Origin: Roseburia sp.
GTDB lineage: Bacteria; Bacillota_A; Clostridia; Lachnospirales; Lachnospiraceae
Length of the DNA: 64,000 nucleotides
NCBI GenBank assembly: GCA_019411365.1
Contig: DXQT01000002.1
Coordinates: 96,739-160,738, forward strand
Direction: 5' to 3'
The stretch's first letter is position 1. Each line of letters starts with the position of its first letter. Below the pieces are notes generated by a model that did not search any database, was not told the origin of the DNA, and saw only the letters and a list, made by a program, of their open reading frames with translations. This document shows positions 1 through 9,147 of the stretch, in pieces. The position numbers and the translations under genes are program-made.

Positions 1-121
1 ATAGGAAAATGTCATTTTTTCTGATTTTCATAAGATCCTTTCCGGATCTCTCCCTGCAAAGAATATCATTTTTGCCAAATACATACCATAAAGTTTTTCT
101 TAATTTTTTCTTACTATAATG

Positions 122-150
122 TTGACGAATCCCATTTAGGTCTTTATAAT
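122..150 (+). promoter_or_regulatory. Sigma-A promoter of the ABC transporter operon
   Basis: TTGACG (122-127), a 17-nt spacer and TATAAT (145-150). This is close to the vegetative consensus and leaves a leader of about 125 nt before the first start codon. Confidence 0.8.
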
Positions 151-178
151 TTGTTTATTAAAAGCGATAGCACTTTAA

Positions 179-268
179 AGTCCTAAAGGGCAGCAATGTG
201 AAAAATAAAATTTTTCACACACAAGATGTGTGCCCCGGCACAAACTTATGATGCCCTGAAAAACGGGC
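179..268 (+). promoter_or_regulatory. Leader with stacked hairpins before the ABC operon
   Basis: Three short stems follow the promoter. The first is a 23-nt palindrome at 197-219 with TGTGA and TCACA ends. The second pairs TGTGC with GCACA around 229-242. The third pairs TGCCC (252-256) with GGGCA (264-268), close to the ribosome binding site. None matches a riboswitch or T-box I can recognise. Roles as operator or translation control are guesses. Confidence 0.4.
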
Positions 269-284
269 AGGAATGGAGAATTCT

Positions 285-1349
285 ATGAAAAACTACAAAA
301 AAATCTTATCTGTCGTAATGACAGCAGCCATGGCTGCATCACTTGCAGCATGTGGAAACAGTACAGCAAACACCAGCAGTACCACGGATGCAGCAGCTTC
401 CGATGCAGCACAGGCTTCGGATGCAGCGGCTACTGAAAGTGGTGCAGGCACCTCTTCCGATGGCAAAAAATATACGATCGGTATCTGCCAGCAGTTAGAG
501 CATCCTGCTCTTGATCAGGCAACCCAGGGATTCGAAGATGCACTGACTGAATTACTTGGTTCTGGCAATGTTACCTTTGATCTTCAGAATGCCCAGGGCG
601 AGCAGGCAAACTGCGCAACCATCAGCAACGGTTTCGTCGCTAACAATTATGACCTGATCTTAGCAAATGCAACGACTGCTCTGCAGTGTGCAGCTGCAGC
701 AACCAGCACGATCCCGGTGATCGGTACTTCCGTTACCGACTATGCAACAGCACTTGACATTGACAACTGGACCGGCTCTACCGGTACAAACGTATCCGGA
801 ACTGCAGATCTTGCTCCGATTGACCAGCAGGAAGACATGCTTGTCGAATTATTCCCAGATGCAAAAAATGTCGGCATTCTCTACTGCTCCGCAGAACCAA
901 ACTCTGCATACCAGGCAACCGAATTTGAAAAAGCTCTCGATGAAGACAGTATTTCCTATAAAGAATATACCGTATCAGATTCCAACGACATCGCTTCTGT
1001 TGTACAGAGTGCCGTCAGTGAATGTGATGTCCTCTATATTCCGACTGACAATACCATGGCAGGCAATACTGAATCCATCAACAATATTGCTCTTCCGGCA
1101 GGTGTTCCGATCATCGCCGGTGAGGAAGGTATCTGTTCCGGCTGTGGTGTAGCCACACTTTCCATCAGCTACTATGATATCGGTTATACAGCAGGCAAAA
1201 TGGCATACGACGTTTTAGTAAACGGTGCTGACATCTCGACCATGGATGTACAGTATGCAGAGAATGTTACCAAAGAATACAATGCTGATATCTGTTCACA
1301 GCTTGGCATCACAGTTCCTGATGACTATACTGCCATCGCTGCCGAATAA
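285..1349 (+). CDS. ABC transporter substrate-binding lipoprotein (TrpX/COG2984-like)
   Basis: A 354-residue lipoprotein expected to capture a small molecule outside the membrane for the permease and ATPase encoded next. Residues 1-22 form a signal peptide ending in the lipobox LAAC, with Cys23 as lipid anchor. An Ala/Ser/Thr-rich linker (about 25-60) leads into a two-lobed periplasmic-binding fold. The family resembles the Firmicute TrpX/COG2984 binding proteins, but ligand specificity cannot be read from the sequence. The start at 285 is preferred over an in-frame ATG at 273, because GGAG lies 6 nt before 285 and that box would fall inside the longer reading. It is first in a three-gene operon behind a near-consensus promoter. 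Confidence 0.85.
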   Translation: MKNYKKILSVVMTAAMAASLAACGNSTANTSSTTDAAASDAAQASDAAATESGAGTSSDGKKYTIGICQQLEHPALDQATQGFEDALTELLGSGNVTFDLQNAQGEQANCATISNGFVANNYDLILANATTALQCAAAATSTIPVIGTSVTDYATALDIDNWTGSTGTNVSGTADLAPIDQQEDMLVELFPDAKNVGILYCSAEPNSAYQATEFEKALDEDSISYKEYTVSDSNDIASVVQSAVSECDVLYIPTDNTMAGNTESINNIALPAGVPIIAGEEGICSGCGVATLSISYYDIGYTAGKMAYDVLVNGADISTMDVQYAENVTKEYNADICSQLGITVPDDYTAIAAE

Positions 1350-1376
1350 AAAATATTTTTGATAAGGGGTTTTTCT

Positions 1377-2324
1377 ATGACAATACTTATGTCCTTAGAC
1401 CCGATGGCTCTCTTCCGCTCCATGCCCGGCGCCTTTGCGCAGGGGCTGGTCTGGGGGTTGATGGCACTGGGTGTATATATTACATACAGACTTTTAGATT
1501 TTGCTGATCTTACCGTTGACGGTTCTCTTGCAACCGGCGGTGCAGTTGCCGTTATGCTGATCCGTTCCGGCATGCATCCATGGGCAGCACTTATTTTTGC
1601 ATTTTTAGCAGGTATGGCAGCCGGTTTTATCACCGGAATTCTGCATACTGCACTTGGAATTCCCGGAATCCTTGCAAGTATCCTGACACAGATTTCACTC
1701 TATTCCATCAACTTAAATATTATGGGAAGTTCGAATCAGGCTGTCAGTGTTGACAAGTATCCGTTAGTCGTTTCCCTGCGTTACATCTCGGATTCTTCCG
1801 CTACCAAAGTCCGGCTGTTTGTGACATGTGTTCTTTTCTGCGTGGCGGTCGTTGCCCTTTTATACTGGTATTTCGGAACCGAGCAGGGACATGCCATCCG
1901 CGCAACCGGATGTAACCGGCAGATGGCCCGCGCACAGGGTATCAACACTGATTTCCACACGGTCGTTGCGCTGATGATCTCAAACGGTCTTGTCGGTCTT
2001 TCCGGAGGACTCTACGCACAGTATCAGGGTGCCGCAGATGTCAACATGGGACGTGGTGCCATCGTCATCGGTCTTGCCGCTGTCATCATCGGTGAGGTAC
2101 TTTTCGGGAAGTTATGTGCCGGAAAACATTTTGCTTTTGCATATACCATGTTTTCCGTGATCGGCGGCGCGATCATCTACTATATTGTAATGAATATCGT
2201 ATTATGGCTGAAACTGCCGTCTGATGACCTAAAACTGTTTTCTGCCATCGTCGTTGCGATTTTCCTTGCATTCCCGTATCTCAAATCCAAATACGGCAGG
2301 AAAGGGGTGTCCGTCAATGGCTGA
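1377..2324 (+). CDS. ABC transporter permease
   Basis: A 315-residue integral membrane protein with about eight to nine hydrophobic segments, of the type paired with TrpX/COG2984 binding proteins (related to branched-chain amino acid permeases). It forms the membrane channel for the substrate delivered by the upstream lipoprotein. The start at 1377 has AAGGGG 7 nt upstream; the TTG at 1359 lacks this. The 3' end overlaps the ATPase gene by 8 nt, so translation of the two is probably coupled. Its substrate is unknown. Confidence 0.85.
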   Translation: MTILMSLDPMALFRSMPGAFAQGLVWGLMALGVYITYRLLDFADLTVDGSLATGGAVAVMLIRSGMHPWAALIFAFLAGMAAGFITGILHTALGIPGILASILTQISLYSINLNIMGSSNQAVSVDKYPLVVSLRYISDSSATKVRLFVTCVLFCVAVVALLYWYFGTEQGHAIRATGCNRQMARAQGINTDFHTVVALMISNGLVGLSGGLYAQYQGAADVNMGRGAIVIGLAAVIIGEVLFGKLCAGKHFAFAYTMFSVIGGAIIYYIVMNIVLWLKLPSDDLKLFSAIVVAIFLAFPYLKSKYGRKGVSVNG

Positions 2325-3120
2325 AATGTTAAAACTCGACAATATCCACAAAACTTTTAACCCCGGAACCATCAACGAAAAAATTGCTTTAAATGGTGTC
2401 AATCTGACTTTAAATGAGGGCGATTTTGTTACCGTGATCGGTGGAAACGGTGCCGGAAAATCAACCACGTTAAACGCCATCGCAGGTGTATGGCCAATTG
2501 ATTCCGGGAAAATTTATATCGGTGGAGACGATGTCACAAAATTATCCGAGCACAAACGTGCCAAATACCTCGGACGTGTATTTCAGGATCCGATGACCGG
2601 AACCGCAACCACCATGTCGATCGAAGAAAACATGGCGATTGCAGCAAGACGTGGTGAAAAACGGGGACTTTCGTGGGGAATCACCCATCAGGAACGCGAT
2701 ACCTACCGCGAAATGTTAAAAGCCTTAGATCTTGGACTGGAAGACCGTCTCACCAGTAAAGTCGGTCTGCTCTCCGGCGGACAGCGGCAGGCGATCACAC
2801 TTTTAATGGCGTCGATCAAAAAACCAAAACTTTTGCTGTTAGACGAACACACTGCAGCACTTGATCCGAAAACTGCCGCAAAAGTGCTTGAGATTTCTGA
2901 TAAGATCATCGCAGAAAATCATCTGACCGCCATGATGGTCACACACAATATGAAGGATGCCATCGTGCACGGTAACCGCCTGATCATGATGCACGAAGGA
3001 AAAGTGATCTTAAATATCTCCGGAGAAGAGAAAAAGAAACTGACCGTCGAAGATCTACTTCATCAGTTTGAAAAGGTCAGCGGCGAAGAATTCGCCAATG
3101 ATAAAGCACTGTTATCCTGA
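2317..3120 (+). CDS. ABC transporter ATP-binding protein
   Basis: A 267-residue cytoplasmic ATPase that powers the upstream permease. It has Walker A GGNGAGKST (about 42-50), the signature LSGGQRQ, Walker B followed by DEHTAALDP, and the switch histidine in the VTHN motif near the C-terminus. The ATG at 2317 follows AGGAAAGGGG and sits inside the end of the permease gene. Longer readings from 2254 lie within permease coding sequence and have no ribosome binding site. It is the last gene of the operon, followed by a hairpin terminator. Confidence 0.9.
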   Translation: MAEMLKLDNIHKTFNPGTINEKIALNGVNLTLNEGDFVTVIGGNGAGKSTTLNAIAGVWPIDSGKIYIGGDDVTKLSEHKRAKYLGRVFQDPMTGTATTMSIEENMAIAARRGEKRGLSWGITHQERDTYREMLKALDLGLEDRLTSKVGLLSGGQRQAITLLMASIKKPKLLLLDEHTAALDPKTAAKVLEISDKIIAENHLTAMMVTHNMKDAIVHGNRLIMMHEGKVILNISGEEKKKLTVEDLLHQFEKVSGEEFANDKALLS

Positions 3121-3210
3121 TATGCAGATCTGCTAAAGCACAACAGGATTTTAAAATTACCAATAACAACAGAATGCACACTCTGCGAACATTCTATTGT
3201 CATAAATTAA

Positions 3211-3285
3211 AAGCTGCCGTACAAGTGAGCCGGTGTTAATGATTTTCATTACCGGTTGCCCTGCATGGCAGCTTCTTATTATTTT
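3211..3285. terminator. Bidirectional terminator between the ABC operon and recD2
   Basis: AAGCTGCC (3211-3218) pairs with GGCAGCTT (3267-3274) and encloses a second stem (CCGGT...ACCGG). T-rich sequence follows on the plus strand. The two operons converge here. A weaker stem lies at about 3168-3202. Confidence 0.75.
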
Positions 3286-3287
3286 AT

Positions 3288-5501
3288 TTAATTTTCTTTT
3301 AAACGGTCGCAGAGTCCGCTGTACCTTTTCTGCTGTGAGGTATTCCGAATCATCTGCTGGAAGGTCACTTCATTGCCGACTAACGTCACACATTTTCTTG
3401 CACGCGTGACGGCAGTATACAATAGATTCCGGTTCATTAACATCATCGGACCGCCAAGCAGCGGAATGACGACCGCCGGATACTCACTTCCCTGTGATTT
3501 ATGGATCGTGATCGCATAGGCAAGCTCAAGTTCATCCAGAAGTTTATAGGGGTACTCTACCATTCTCCCTTCATCAAACTCTATGATCATCTGTTCTGCG
3601 AAATCATTGATCTGTCTTATGATTCCCATATCTCCATTGAAAATTCCAAGGCCTTTATCCACAGTGAGTCCAAATTTTGTACGGATTTCCCACGCGAGCT
3701 GGTAGTTATTCTTTGTCTGCATAACTTTATCCCCCTCACGGAACACAGTGCTGCCATATTCTTTCTCCACTTTATCATTGGCAGGCGGATTCATATATCG
3801 CTGCAAAATCCCATTCAGGCGCTCTACGCCAAGCAGTCCCTTGCGCATTGGTGTCAGTACCTGGATATCATAAGGCGTCGCATCCACAAACTTCGGCAGT
3901 TTCTGCTTAATGAGCTGCAGCACCACATTGATGATCACATCTGCGTCATACCGTTTCAGGAAAAAGAAATCCATGCTCTTATTATCTAATATCACTTCTT
4001 CTCCATGATTGATCTTATGCGCATTGACAATAATATCACTGGTGGATGCCTGACGGAAGATTTTGGTCAGCATAACTACATTGCAGGCATGTGATTGGAT
4101 AATATCACGGAGTACACTTCCCGGTCCGACACTCGGAAGCTGATTGACATCCCCGACAAGAATCAACCTCGTTCCCACAGAGATTGCTTTGAGCAGAGAA
4201 TACATCAGTGAGATATCCACCATCGACATCTCATCTACAATGATCACATCCGCTTCGAGTGGATTACTTTCATCCCTTTCAAATCCACCGCTTCCCTCGG
4301 CTCCCCCATTCAGCTCTAACATACGGTGAACTGTCCGCGCCTCAAATCCCGTTGTCTCACTCATGCGCTTTGCTGCACGCCCTGTCGGAGCTGCCAAAAA
4401 GATTTCCAAGCCCTCCAGTTCAAAATAGCGGATGATCGTATTAATCGTGGTCGTCTTTCCGGTTCCAGGCCCTCCCGTGATCACAAGCAGACCATTCCGC
4501 ACTGCCTCTTTGACCGCCGTTACCTGATGTTCATCCAACGTCATGCCGCTTTTCTTTTCGATCCCCCGGATTCGCTGTTCAATCTCCGCATCTGACACAT
4601 CATAACTTACATTGAGCCGTTTTAACATCGTCGCCGTGTTTGCTTCCATATAATAAAATGACGCTGCATAGATCTGTGTCTGATCTTCCATCTGTTTTAA
4701 GATGATCTTCCTTTCAATGGCAAGATCCATGTACTGCTTTTCCACCTGTTCTGCCGTAACATTCAATAATTTTGATGCACGCGGTGTCAGCTCTGTCTCC
4801 GGCAGATAGGTATGTCCCTCCCCACTTGCCTGAAGCAGTGTATACAGGATTCCGCTTCGCACACGGAAATCAGAGTCCATCCGGATACCAACCCGCGCCG
4901 CGATCTCATCCGCCGTCCGGAATCCGACTCCATCAATATCGTCCGCCAGCCGGTACGGATTTTCCCGGATGATACCATAAACATCCTGTCCGTATGCCTG
5001 ATATACCTTGACCGCTAAATTCATCGTGATTCCATACTGCTGCAAAAAGATCATCGCCTGCCGCAGATCCCTCTTTTCGTTGACCTGGCTGGCAATCTCC
5101 ATCGCTTTGCGGTTACTGATCCCTTTGATCTCAGCGAGACGTTCCGGTTCTTCCTCTATGATCCGGAAGGTATCCTCCTTAAAACGCCTGACAATTCTTG
5201 CCGCCATGGCAAGCCCGATTCCCTTGATTGCACCGGAACCAAGATACCGCTCTATTGCCTCCTCATCTTCAGGTGCTTTCTCCTCAAAACTTGTTACTTT
5301 AAACTGCTGCCCATAGGTCGGATGTTCCGTGTACTCCCCCTGTGCCTCAATATTTTCTCCCTCTGCGATTGCCGAAAATATCCCCACACAGGTGATTTCA
5401 TCCTCCCCGCTCACCAGATTTAACACGGTATATCCATTATCCGCATTCCGATATATAATGTGTTCCACATATCCTGCAAGACTTTCCACTGTTTTCTCCA
5501 T
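3288..5501 (-). CDS. recD2: RecD2-type ATP-dependent 5'-3' DNA helicase
   Basis: A 737-residue superfamily 1B helicase of the RecD2 type, which acts in DNA repair outside a RecBCD complex in Firmicutes. The long N-terminal part (about 1-320) holds the helix-hairpin-helix-rich domain typical of RecD2. The motor carries Walker A GGPGTGKT (343-350), Walker B VIIVDEMSM, a GDVNQLPSVGPG motif and the late motif AYAITIHKSQGSEY. Length is normal for the family. The ATG at 5501 has no good ribosome binding site, whereas a GTG four codons in has GGAG 6 nt upstream, so the true start may be GTG at 5489. It is transcribed alone, behind the terminator of the flagellar operon. Confidence 0.92.
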   Translation of the reverse strand: MEKTVESLAGYVEHIIYRNADNGYTVLNLVSGEDEITCVGIFSAIAEGENIEAQGEYTEHPTYGQQFKVTSFEEKAPEDEEAIERYLGSGAIKGIGLAMAARIVRRFKEDTFRIIEEEPERLAEIKGISNRKAMEIASQVNEKRDLRQAMIFLQQYGITMNLAVKVYQAYGQDVYGIIRENPYRLADDIDGVGFRTADEIAARVGIRMDSDFRVRSGILYTLLQASGEGHTYLPETELTPRASKLLNVTAEQVEKQYMDLAIERKIILKQMEDQTQIYAASFYYMEANTATMLKRLNVSYDVSDAEIEQRIRGIEKKSGMTLDEHQVTAVKEAVRNGLLVITGGPGTGKTTTINTIIRYFELEGLEIFLAAPTGRAAKRMSETTGFEARTVHRMLELNGGAEGSGGFERDESNPLEADVIIVDEMSMVDISLMYSLLKAISVGTRLILVGDVNQLPSVGPGSVLRDIIQSHACNVVMLTKIFRQASTSDIIVNAHKINHGEEVILDNKSMDFFFLKRYDADVIINVVLQLIKQKLPKFVDATPYDIQVLTPMRKGLLGVERLNGILQRYMNPPANDKVEKEYGSTVFREGDKVMQTKNNYQLAWEIRTKFGLTVDKGLGIFNGDMGIIRQINDFAEQMIIEFDEGRMVEYPYKLLDELELAYAITIHKSQGSEYPAVVIPLLGGPMMLMNRNLLYTAVTRARKCVTLVGNEVTFQQMIRNTSQQKRYSGLCDRLKEN

Positions 5502-5569
5502 TCCAGAATTCTGTTTTCTGCTGCGAAAGCAATAAAATAAACGCTTTGTGAGCGAGCTATTGCCATGAA

Positions 5570-5628
5570 TAAAAAATGCAGTCTAACGGGATTTTTGAAC
5601 CCATCGTTCATTTTCCCGTTAAAACTGC
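5570..5628 (-). terminator. Terminator of the mbl-flhO-flhP-rod protein operon
   Basis: On the minus strand, nested stems (GCAGT/ACTGC outside AACGGGA/TCCCGTT) are followed by ATTTTTTATT. It lies between the rod protein stop and recD2 and shows that recD2 has its own transcript. The 5502-5717 gap contains little else. Confidence 0.75.
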
Positions 5629-5717
5629 ACCGATTTTTGCATACTGTTTCAATTATGTACTTATCTGCACACTTTACTTCTGCTGCGCCGATTTTACGAC
5701 ATTTTATCTGCGCAAAC

Positions 5718-6074
5718 TTATTCTATATTATAATTACGTTTCATCTGCTCATAGAGCTGCTGCGTAAAATTGGTTCCAACCTCATCTACAACCTGGTCTG
5801 CAACCAGTTCGATGACATTGTCCATATAATAATCTTTCAGTGTTGATGTGGAAGAATCCTCCTCATCATCCTCACTTGTCAGGCTCTCTTTAATTTCTTT
5901 TAAAACTTCTTCCACAAAATATGATTCAAAATCTTTACAAACCTGCATCAGTTCGTCCTCGGAAGAATCCGAAGAAATACTGTTTAAGGAACTCTGCAGG
6001 GAACTTGCCTGATTTGCAGCTGCTGTATTTTTGCTTGTATCAATCAATGATGAAATGCTGTCCATGGAAATCAT
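5718..6074 (-). CDS. Flagellar rod-binding protein, FlgJ N-terminal domain type
   Basis: A small (118 aa) acidic protein with the rod-binding module of FlgJ: a core with the pattern CKDFESYFVEEVLKEI (about 46-61), a Ser/Asp/Glu-rich linker, and a C-terminal helix (DNVIELVADQV onward). It lacks the muramidase domain found in proteobacterial FlgJ, which is usual in Clostridia. It likely caps or guides assembly of the rod formed by the two upstream proteins. It is the last gene of the flagellar operon, 34 nt after flhP. AGGAAAGG precedes the ATG. A second ATG three codons in is also possible. Confidence 0.75.
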   Translation of the reverse strand: MISMDSISSLIDTSKNTAAANQASSLQSSLNSISSDSSEDELMQVCKDFESYFVEEVLKEIKESLTSEDDEEDSSTSTLKDYYMDNVIELVADQVVDEVGTNFTQQLYEQMKRNYNIE

Positions 6075-6108
6075 ATTGTTTTTCCTTTCCTACATCCGCT
6101 GTCTAATC

Positions 6109-6927
6109 TTAACGTTTCAGATTGTTTGCCTGCTCAAGCATCTCGTCCGATGTTGTGATTGCCTTTGAGTTGAGCTGATATGCACGCTGTGCAATGATCA
6201 GGTTTACCATCTCATCTGCGACTTGAACATTAGAACCTTCCAGGTATTTCTGTAAAACTTTGCTCTTAGTAAGATTTGCAGTCGTAGACTCGTTCATTGC
6301 ATTACCGGATGCCGGTGTCACTGCAAGAAGATTGGTTCCTGTTTTTTCAAGTCCGCTTGGATTATTAAACTGGAATAATCCAATCGTCTGGTTCATATCC
6401 ACATATGTGCCGGCTGCATTGGTATATCCCATTTTTCCATTTTCGCTGACGATCACTTTCTCTGCACTGATACCTGCCGGAAGATTGATCGGCTGATTGT
6501 TGGAATCTAAAACCGGGTATCCCTCATTCGTGCAAAGAGTTAATGTACCGCCTGCATTGACAGACCATACAAAATCTCCGGCTCTGGTATAATAAGTTTT
6601 TCCGTCTGCTCCGCGCACTGCAAAAAATCCAGCACCGCTGATTGCAAAATCAGTTGCATTCTCACTTGCCATCAGTGACCCCTGTGTATAAATAGAGGTG
6701 TTGGATGCCACTCTGGTACCAAGTCCTACCTGTGCAGAGATCGGCTTTTCCTCGCCATTTGCACTGGTTGTACGCGTCTGGATTGTCTGGTAAAGCAGAG
6801 ACTTAAACTCCATCTTCTCCTGTTTATATCCGACTGTATTGACATTTGAAAGGTTATTTGAAATATTATCCACGTTTGACTGCTGTGCAATCATACCGGT
6901 TGCCGCAGTATAAAGAGCTCTCATCAT
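6109..6927 (-). CDS. flhP: Flagellar basal-body rod protein FlhP (FlgG family)
   Basis: A 272-residue FlgG/FlgF-family rod protein exported by the flagellar type III system. It has the N-terminal rod motif (LYTAATGMIAQQSNVDNISNN), the middle beta-rich domain with DFAISGAGFF, and the C-terminal heptad motif with SNVQVADEMVNLIIAQRAYQ. The order mbl, flhO, flhP is the same as in Bacillus subtilis, which supports these names. The ATG at 6927 is 11 nt after AGGAGGT. It is 20 nt downstream of flhO in one operon. Confidence 0.85.
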   Translation of the reverse strand: MMRALYTAATGMIAQQSNVDNISNNLSNVNTVGYKQEKMEFKSLLYQTIQTRTTSANGEEKPISAQVGLGTRVASNTSIYTQGSLMASENATDFAISGAGFFAVRGADGKTYYTRAGDFVWSVNAGGTLTLCTNEGYPVLDSNNQPINLPAGISAEKVIVSENGKMGYTNAAGTYVDMNQTIGLFQFNNPSGLEKTGTNLLAVTPASGNAMNESTTANLTKSKVLQKYLEGSNVQVADEMVNLIIAQRAYQLNSKAITTSDEMLEQANNLKR

Positions 6928-6947
6928 AATTCCAGTTTACCTCCTGC

Positions 6948-7742
6948 TTATACCTTTCCCACCTGGTTTACCGCTTTGTCTAATGTTTCATCCACAGCGT
7001 TGATCACCTTCTGTCCAGCCTGAAAGGCTCTCGATATCGTGATCATATTGACCATCTCCGAAACAACATTGATATTGGATGATTCGATACATCCCTGCGT
7101 TACTTTCGCAGTGGATGCCTGACGGGCACCGCCATTTACCAGGTCATACATATTCTCGCCGTATTTTGCCAGATAATTATAATCTGCAATATCTACAACG
7201 CCGATCGTGCCAACCTGCTGGTTATTCTGAAAAATGTTACCTTTTTCATCCACCGTGATCGGTACATTCGGATCCACCTGAATACGTGCTCCTGCATCCG
7301 CATTCATGGCTCCATTCTGATTTAATACATAGTCGCCGTCTTTTGTGACAAGATAACCTGCTGTATTTACCACAAAGGCTCCATCCCTGCTGTACTTTAC
7401 AGATGTGTTTCCTGCTTTATCCGTATAGGCGATTGCAAAGAAACCATCTCCATCCAGTGCAAAATCCGTTGCGTTATCTGTTACCCTGAAATTTCCCTGG
7501 CTGTAATCCGTGTAAGTCTCTCCGATGTGTACACCCATGCTCATGGTTCCAAGCTTCTGCGGTATGCCGTAGCTGGATGTATCCTTGATCTTGATCGCAA
7601 GCTCATCTGCAAACGTCTGGTTTGTCGCTCCCTCTTTCTTATAACCATTGGTGTCTGCATTTGCAAGGTTATTCGAAAGAATGTCCAGACGATTCTGTTC
7701 ATTGATCATTCCTGTATACGCTGTATACAATCCCTTTACCAT
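6948..7742 (-). CDS. flhO: Flagellar basal-body rod protein FlhO (FlgF/FlgG family)
   Basis: A 264-residue rod protein paralogous to the next gene: N-terminal LYTAYTGMINEQNRLDILSNN, central DFALDGDGFF and C-terminal SSNINVVSEMVNMITISRAFQ. It forms part of the flagellar rod. The start at 7742 is chosen because GGAG lies 7 nt upstream; an upstream start at 7763 has none. It is the first gene behind a sigma-28 type promoter that overlaps the mbl stop codon, so it can be expressed with the flagellar regulon independently of mbl. Confidence 0.85.
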   Translation of the reverse strand: MVKGLYTAYTGMINEQNRLDILSNNLANADTNGYKKEGATNQTFADELAIKIKDTSSYGIPQKLGTMSMGVHIGETYTDYSQGNFRVTDNATDFALDGDGFFAIAYTDKAGNTSVKYSRDGAFVVNTAGYLVTKDGDYVLNQNGAMNADAGARIQVDPNVPITVDEKGNIFQNNQQVGTIGVVDIADYNYLAKYGENMYDLVNGGARQASTAKVTQGCIESSNINVVSEMVNMITISRAFQAGQKVINAVDETLDKAVNQVGKV

Positions 7743-7796
7743 GTAAACTCTCCATTTCTGCACAGCTTCTGATGTATTTTAATCCGTATTTCCGCA

Positions 7797-7819
7797 TATG
7801 AAAAACCTTATTTTTCACA
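7797..7819. promoter_or_regulatory. Copy of the 23-nt TGTGA...TCACA-type palindrome
   Basis: An imperfect palindrome in the flhO leader. It closely resembles the ones at 197-219 and 43456-43478: same length, same AAAA core, same TTTTTCACA right arm. Confidence 0.4.
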
Positions 7820-7860
7820 CGTTTTCCCTATCTGTGCACAAAGCATATCTTTCATTTATT

Positions 7861-7887
7861 GTATCGGCAAAACACAAAAAGAATTTA
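7861..7887 (-). promoter_or_regulatory. Sigma-28 (SigD/FliA) type promoter of flhO-flhP
   Basis: On the minus strand TAAA (7887-7884), a 15-nt spacer and GCCGATAC (7868-7861). The SigD consensus is TAAA-N15-GCCGATAA. The -35 element overlaps the TAA stop codon of mbl. Confidence 0.85.
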
Positions 7888-8880
7888 ATCTTCGTCACGT
7901 TTTCCGGCTAAAAACTCTACGAATTTTCCGGTACCGATTGCAACACATGTCATCGGTTCATCTGCAGTCATCGTATTGATTCCGGTGCGATCCTCGATCA
8001 GCTCCTCCAAACCTCTGAGCAATGAACCACCGCCTGTCAGCACAATACCACGATCCGCAACATCTGCTGCAAGTTCCGGCGGAGTTTTCTCCAGTACAGA
8101 ATGTACTGCTTCTACGATCTGAAGTGTCGGCTCTCTGAGTGCCTCTTCTGTCTCCTCCGAAGAAACCGTTACAGTTTTCGGAAGTCCTGTCACAAGGTTA
8201 CGTCCGCGTACATCCATCGTCTCGGCCTGTGCCTGTGGGAAACAGCTTCCGATACGGATCTTGATATCCTCTGCAGTACGTTCACCGATCAGAAGATTGT
8301 GCTTTTTACGCATATAACGGACAATCGCCTCATCAAAATCATCTCCGGCGATCTTGATAGAGGTGCTGACAACCGAACCGCCCAGAGAGATCACCGCGAT
8401 ATCGGCTGTTCCTCCTCCGATATCCACGATCATATTTCCACAAGGTCTTGAAATATCAATACCTGCTCCGATTGCCGCAGCGATCGGTTCCTCGATGATT
8501 GCAACTTCTCTTGCTCCCGCCTGATAGGTTGCATCCTCAACAGCTTTTTTCTCAACCTCTGTGACACCGCTTGGCACACATACACTGATGCGCGGCTTAC
8601 GGAACGTTTTCTTACCAAGTGCTTTCTGGATAAAGTACTTGATCATCTTCTCTGTAACCTGATAATCAGAAATAACACCCTGACGAAGTGGTCTGACTGC
8701 CACGATATTTCCCGGTGTTCTTCCGAGCATCAGTCTTGCTTCCTCTCCGATTGCTTTGATCTTATTTGTATCACGGTCAAAAGCCACAACTGACGGCTCC
8801 TTTAATACAACACCTTTTCCTTTGATATAAACTAATATACTGGCAGTACCGAGATCGATACCAATATCTGTACTCATCAT
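7885..8880 (-). CDS. mbl: MreB-like actin homologue Mbl
   Basis: A 331-residue bacterial actin that forms membrane-associated filaments guiding lateral cell-wall synthesis. Actin-fold ATP-binding motifs are visible: phosphate 1 DIGIDLGTASILVY at the N-terminus, phosphate 2 VDIGGGTADIAVI near the middle, and the adenosine motif LTGGGSLLRG late. It is called Mbl rather than MreB because it precedes flhO-flhP as in B. subtilis and has no mreCD beside it. The spoIIID gene that precedes mbl in Bacillus is absent. ATG codons at 8880 and 8877 both follow AAGGGG; the first is used. The long reading from 8943 has no ribosome binding site. Confidence 0.88.
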   Translation of the reverse strand: MMSTDIGIDLGTASILVYIKGKGVVLKEPSVVAFDRDTNKIKAIGEEARLMLGRTPGNIVAVRPLRQGVISDYQVTEKMIKYFIQKALGKKTFRKPRISVCVPSGVTEVEKKAVEDATYQAGAREVAIIEEPIAAAIGAGIDISRPCGNMIVDIGGGTADIAVISLGGSVVSTSIKIAGDDFDEAIVRYMRKKHNLLIGERTAEDIKIRIGSCFPQAQAETMDVRGRNLVTGLPKTVTVSSEETEEALREPTLQIVEAVHSVLEKTPPELAADVADRGIVLTGGGSLLRGLEELIEDRTGINTMTADEPMTCVAIGTGKFVEFLAGKRDED

Positions 8881-8989
8881 TTTAAATACTTGCCCCTTTC
8901 GTCTCTCTGTTCCTGAATCTATGGATAATATTCCCATATCCACGCGGACATAGAAATGCCATTAAACCTATTTTTACATATACAGTCCT

Positions 8990-9017
8990 ATTATATACAA
9001 AAAATGGGATTTTTCAA
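8990..9017 (-). promoter_or_regulatory. Sigma-A promoter of mbl
   Basis: Minus-strand TTGAAA (9017-9012), a 16-nt spacer and TATAAT (8995-8990), about 110 nt before the mbl start. Confidence 0.75.
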
Positions 9018-9147
9018 AGGTTTTTTTATGGCAGGACTGCATTTTTAAAAAAAATAAGAAAATCTTCATTCTTTTTTATTTATTTTGTTTATTTTTCATT
9101 TTGTCATCACATTTTCATCACATTTCTATTTTATATTCTAAGAGTAC

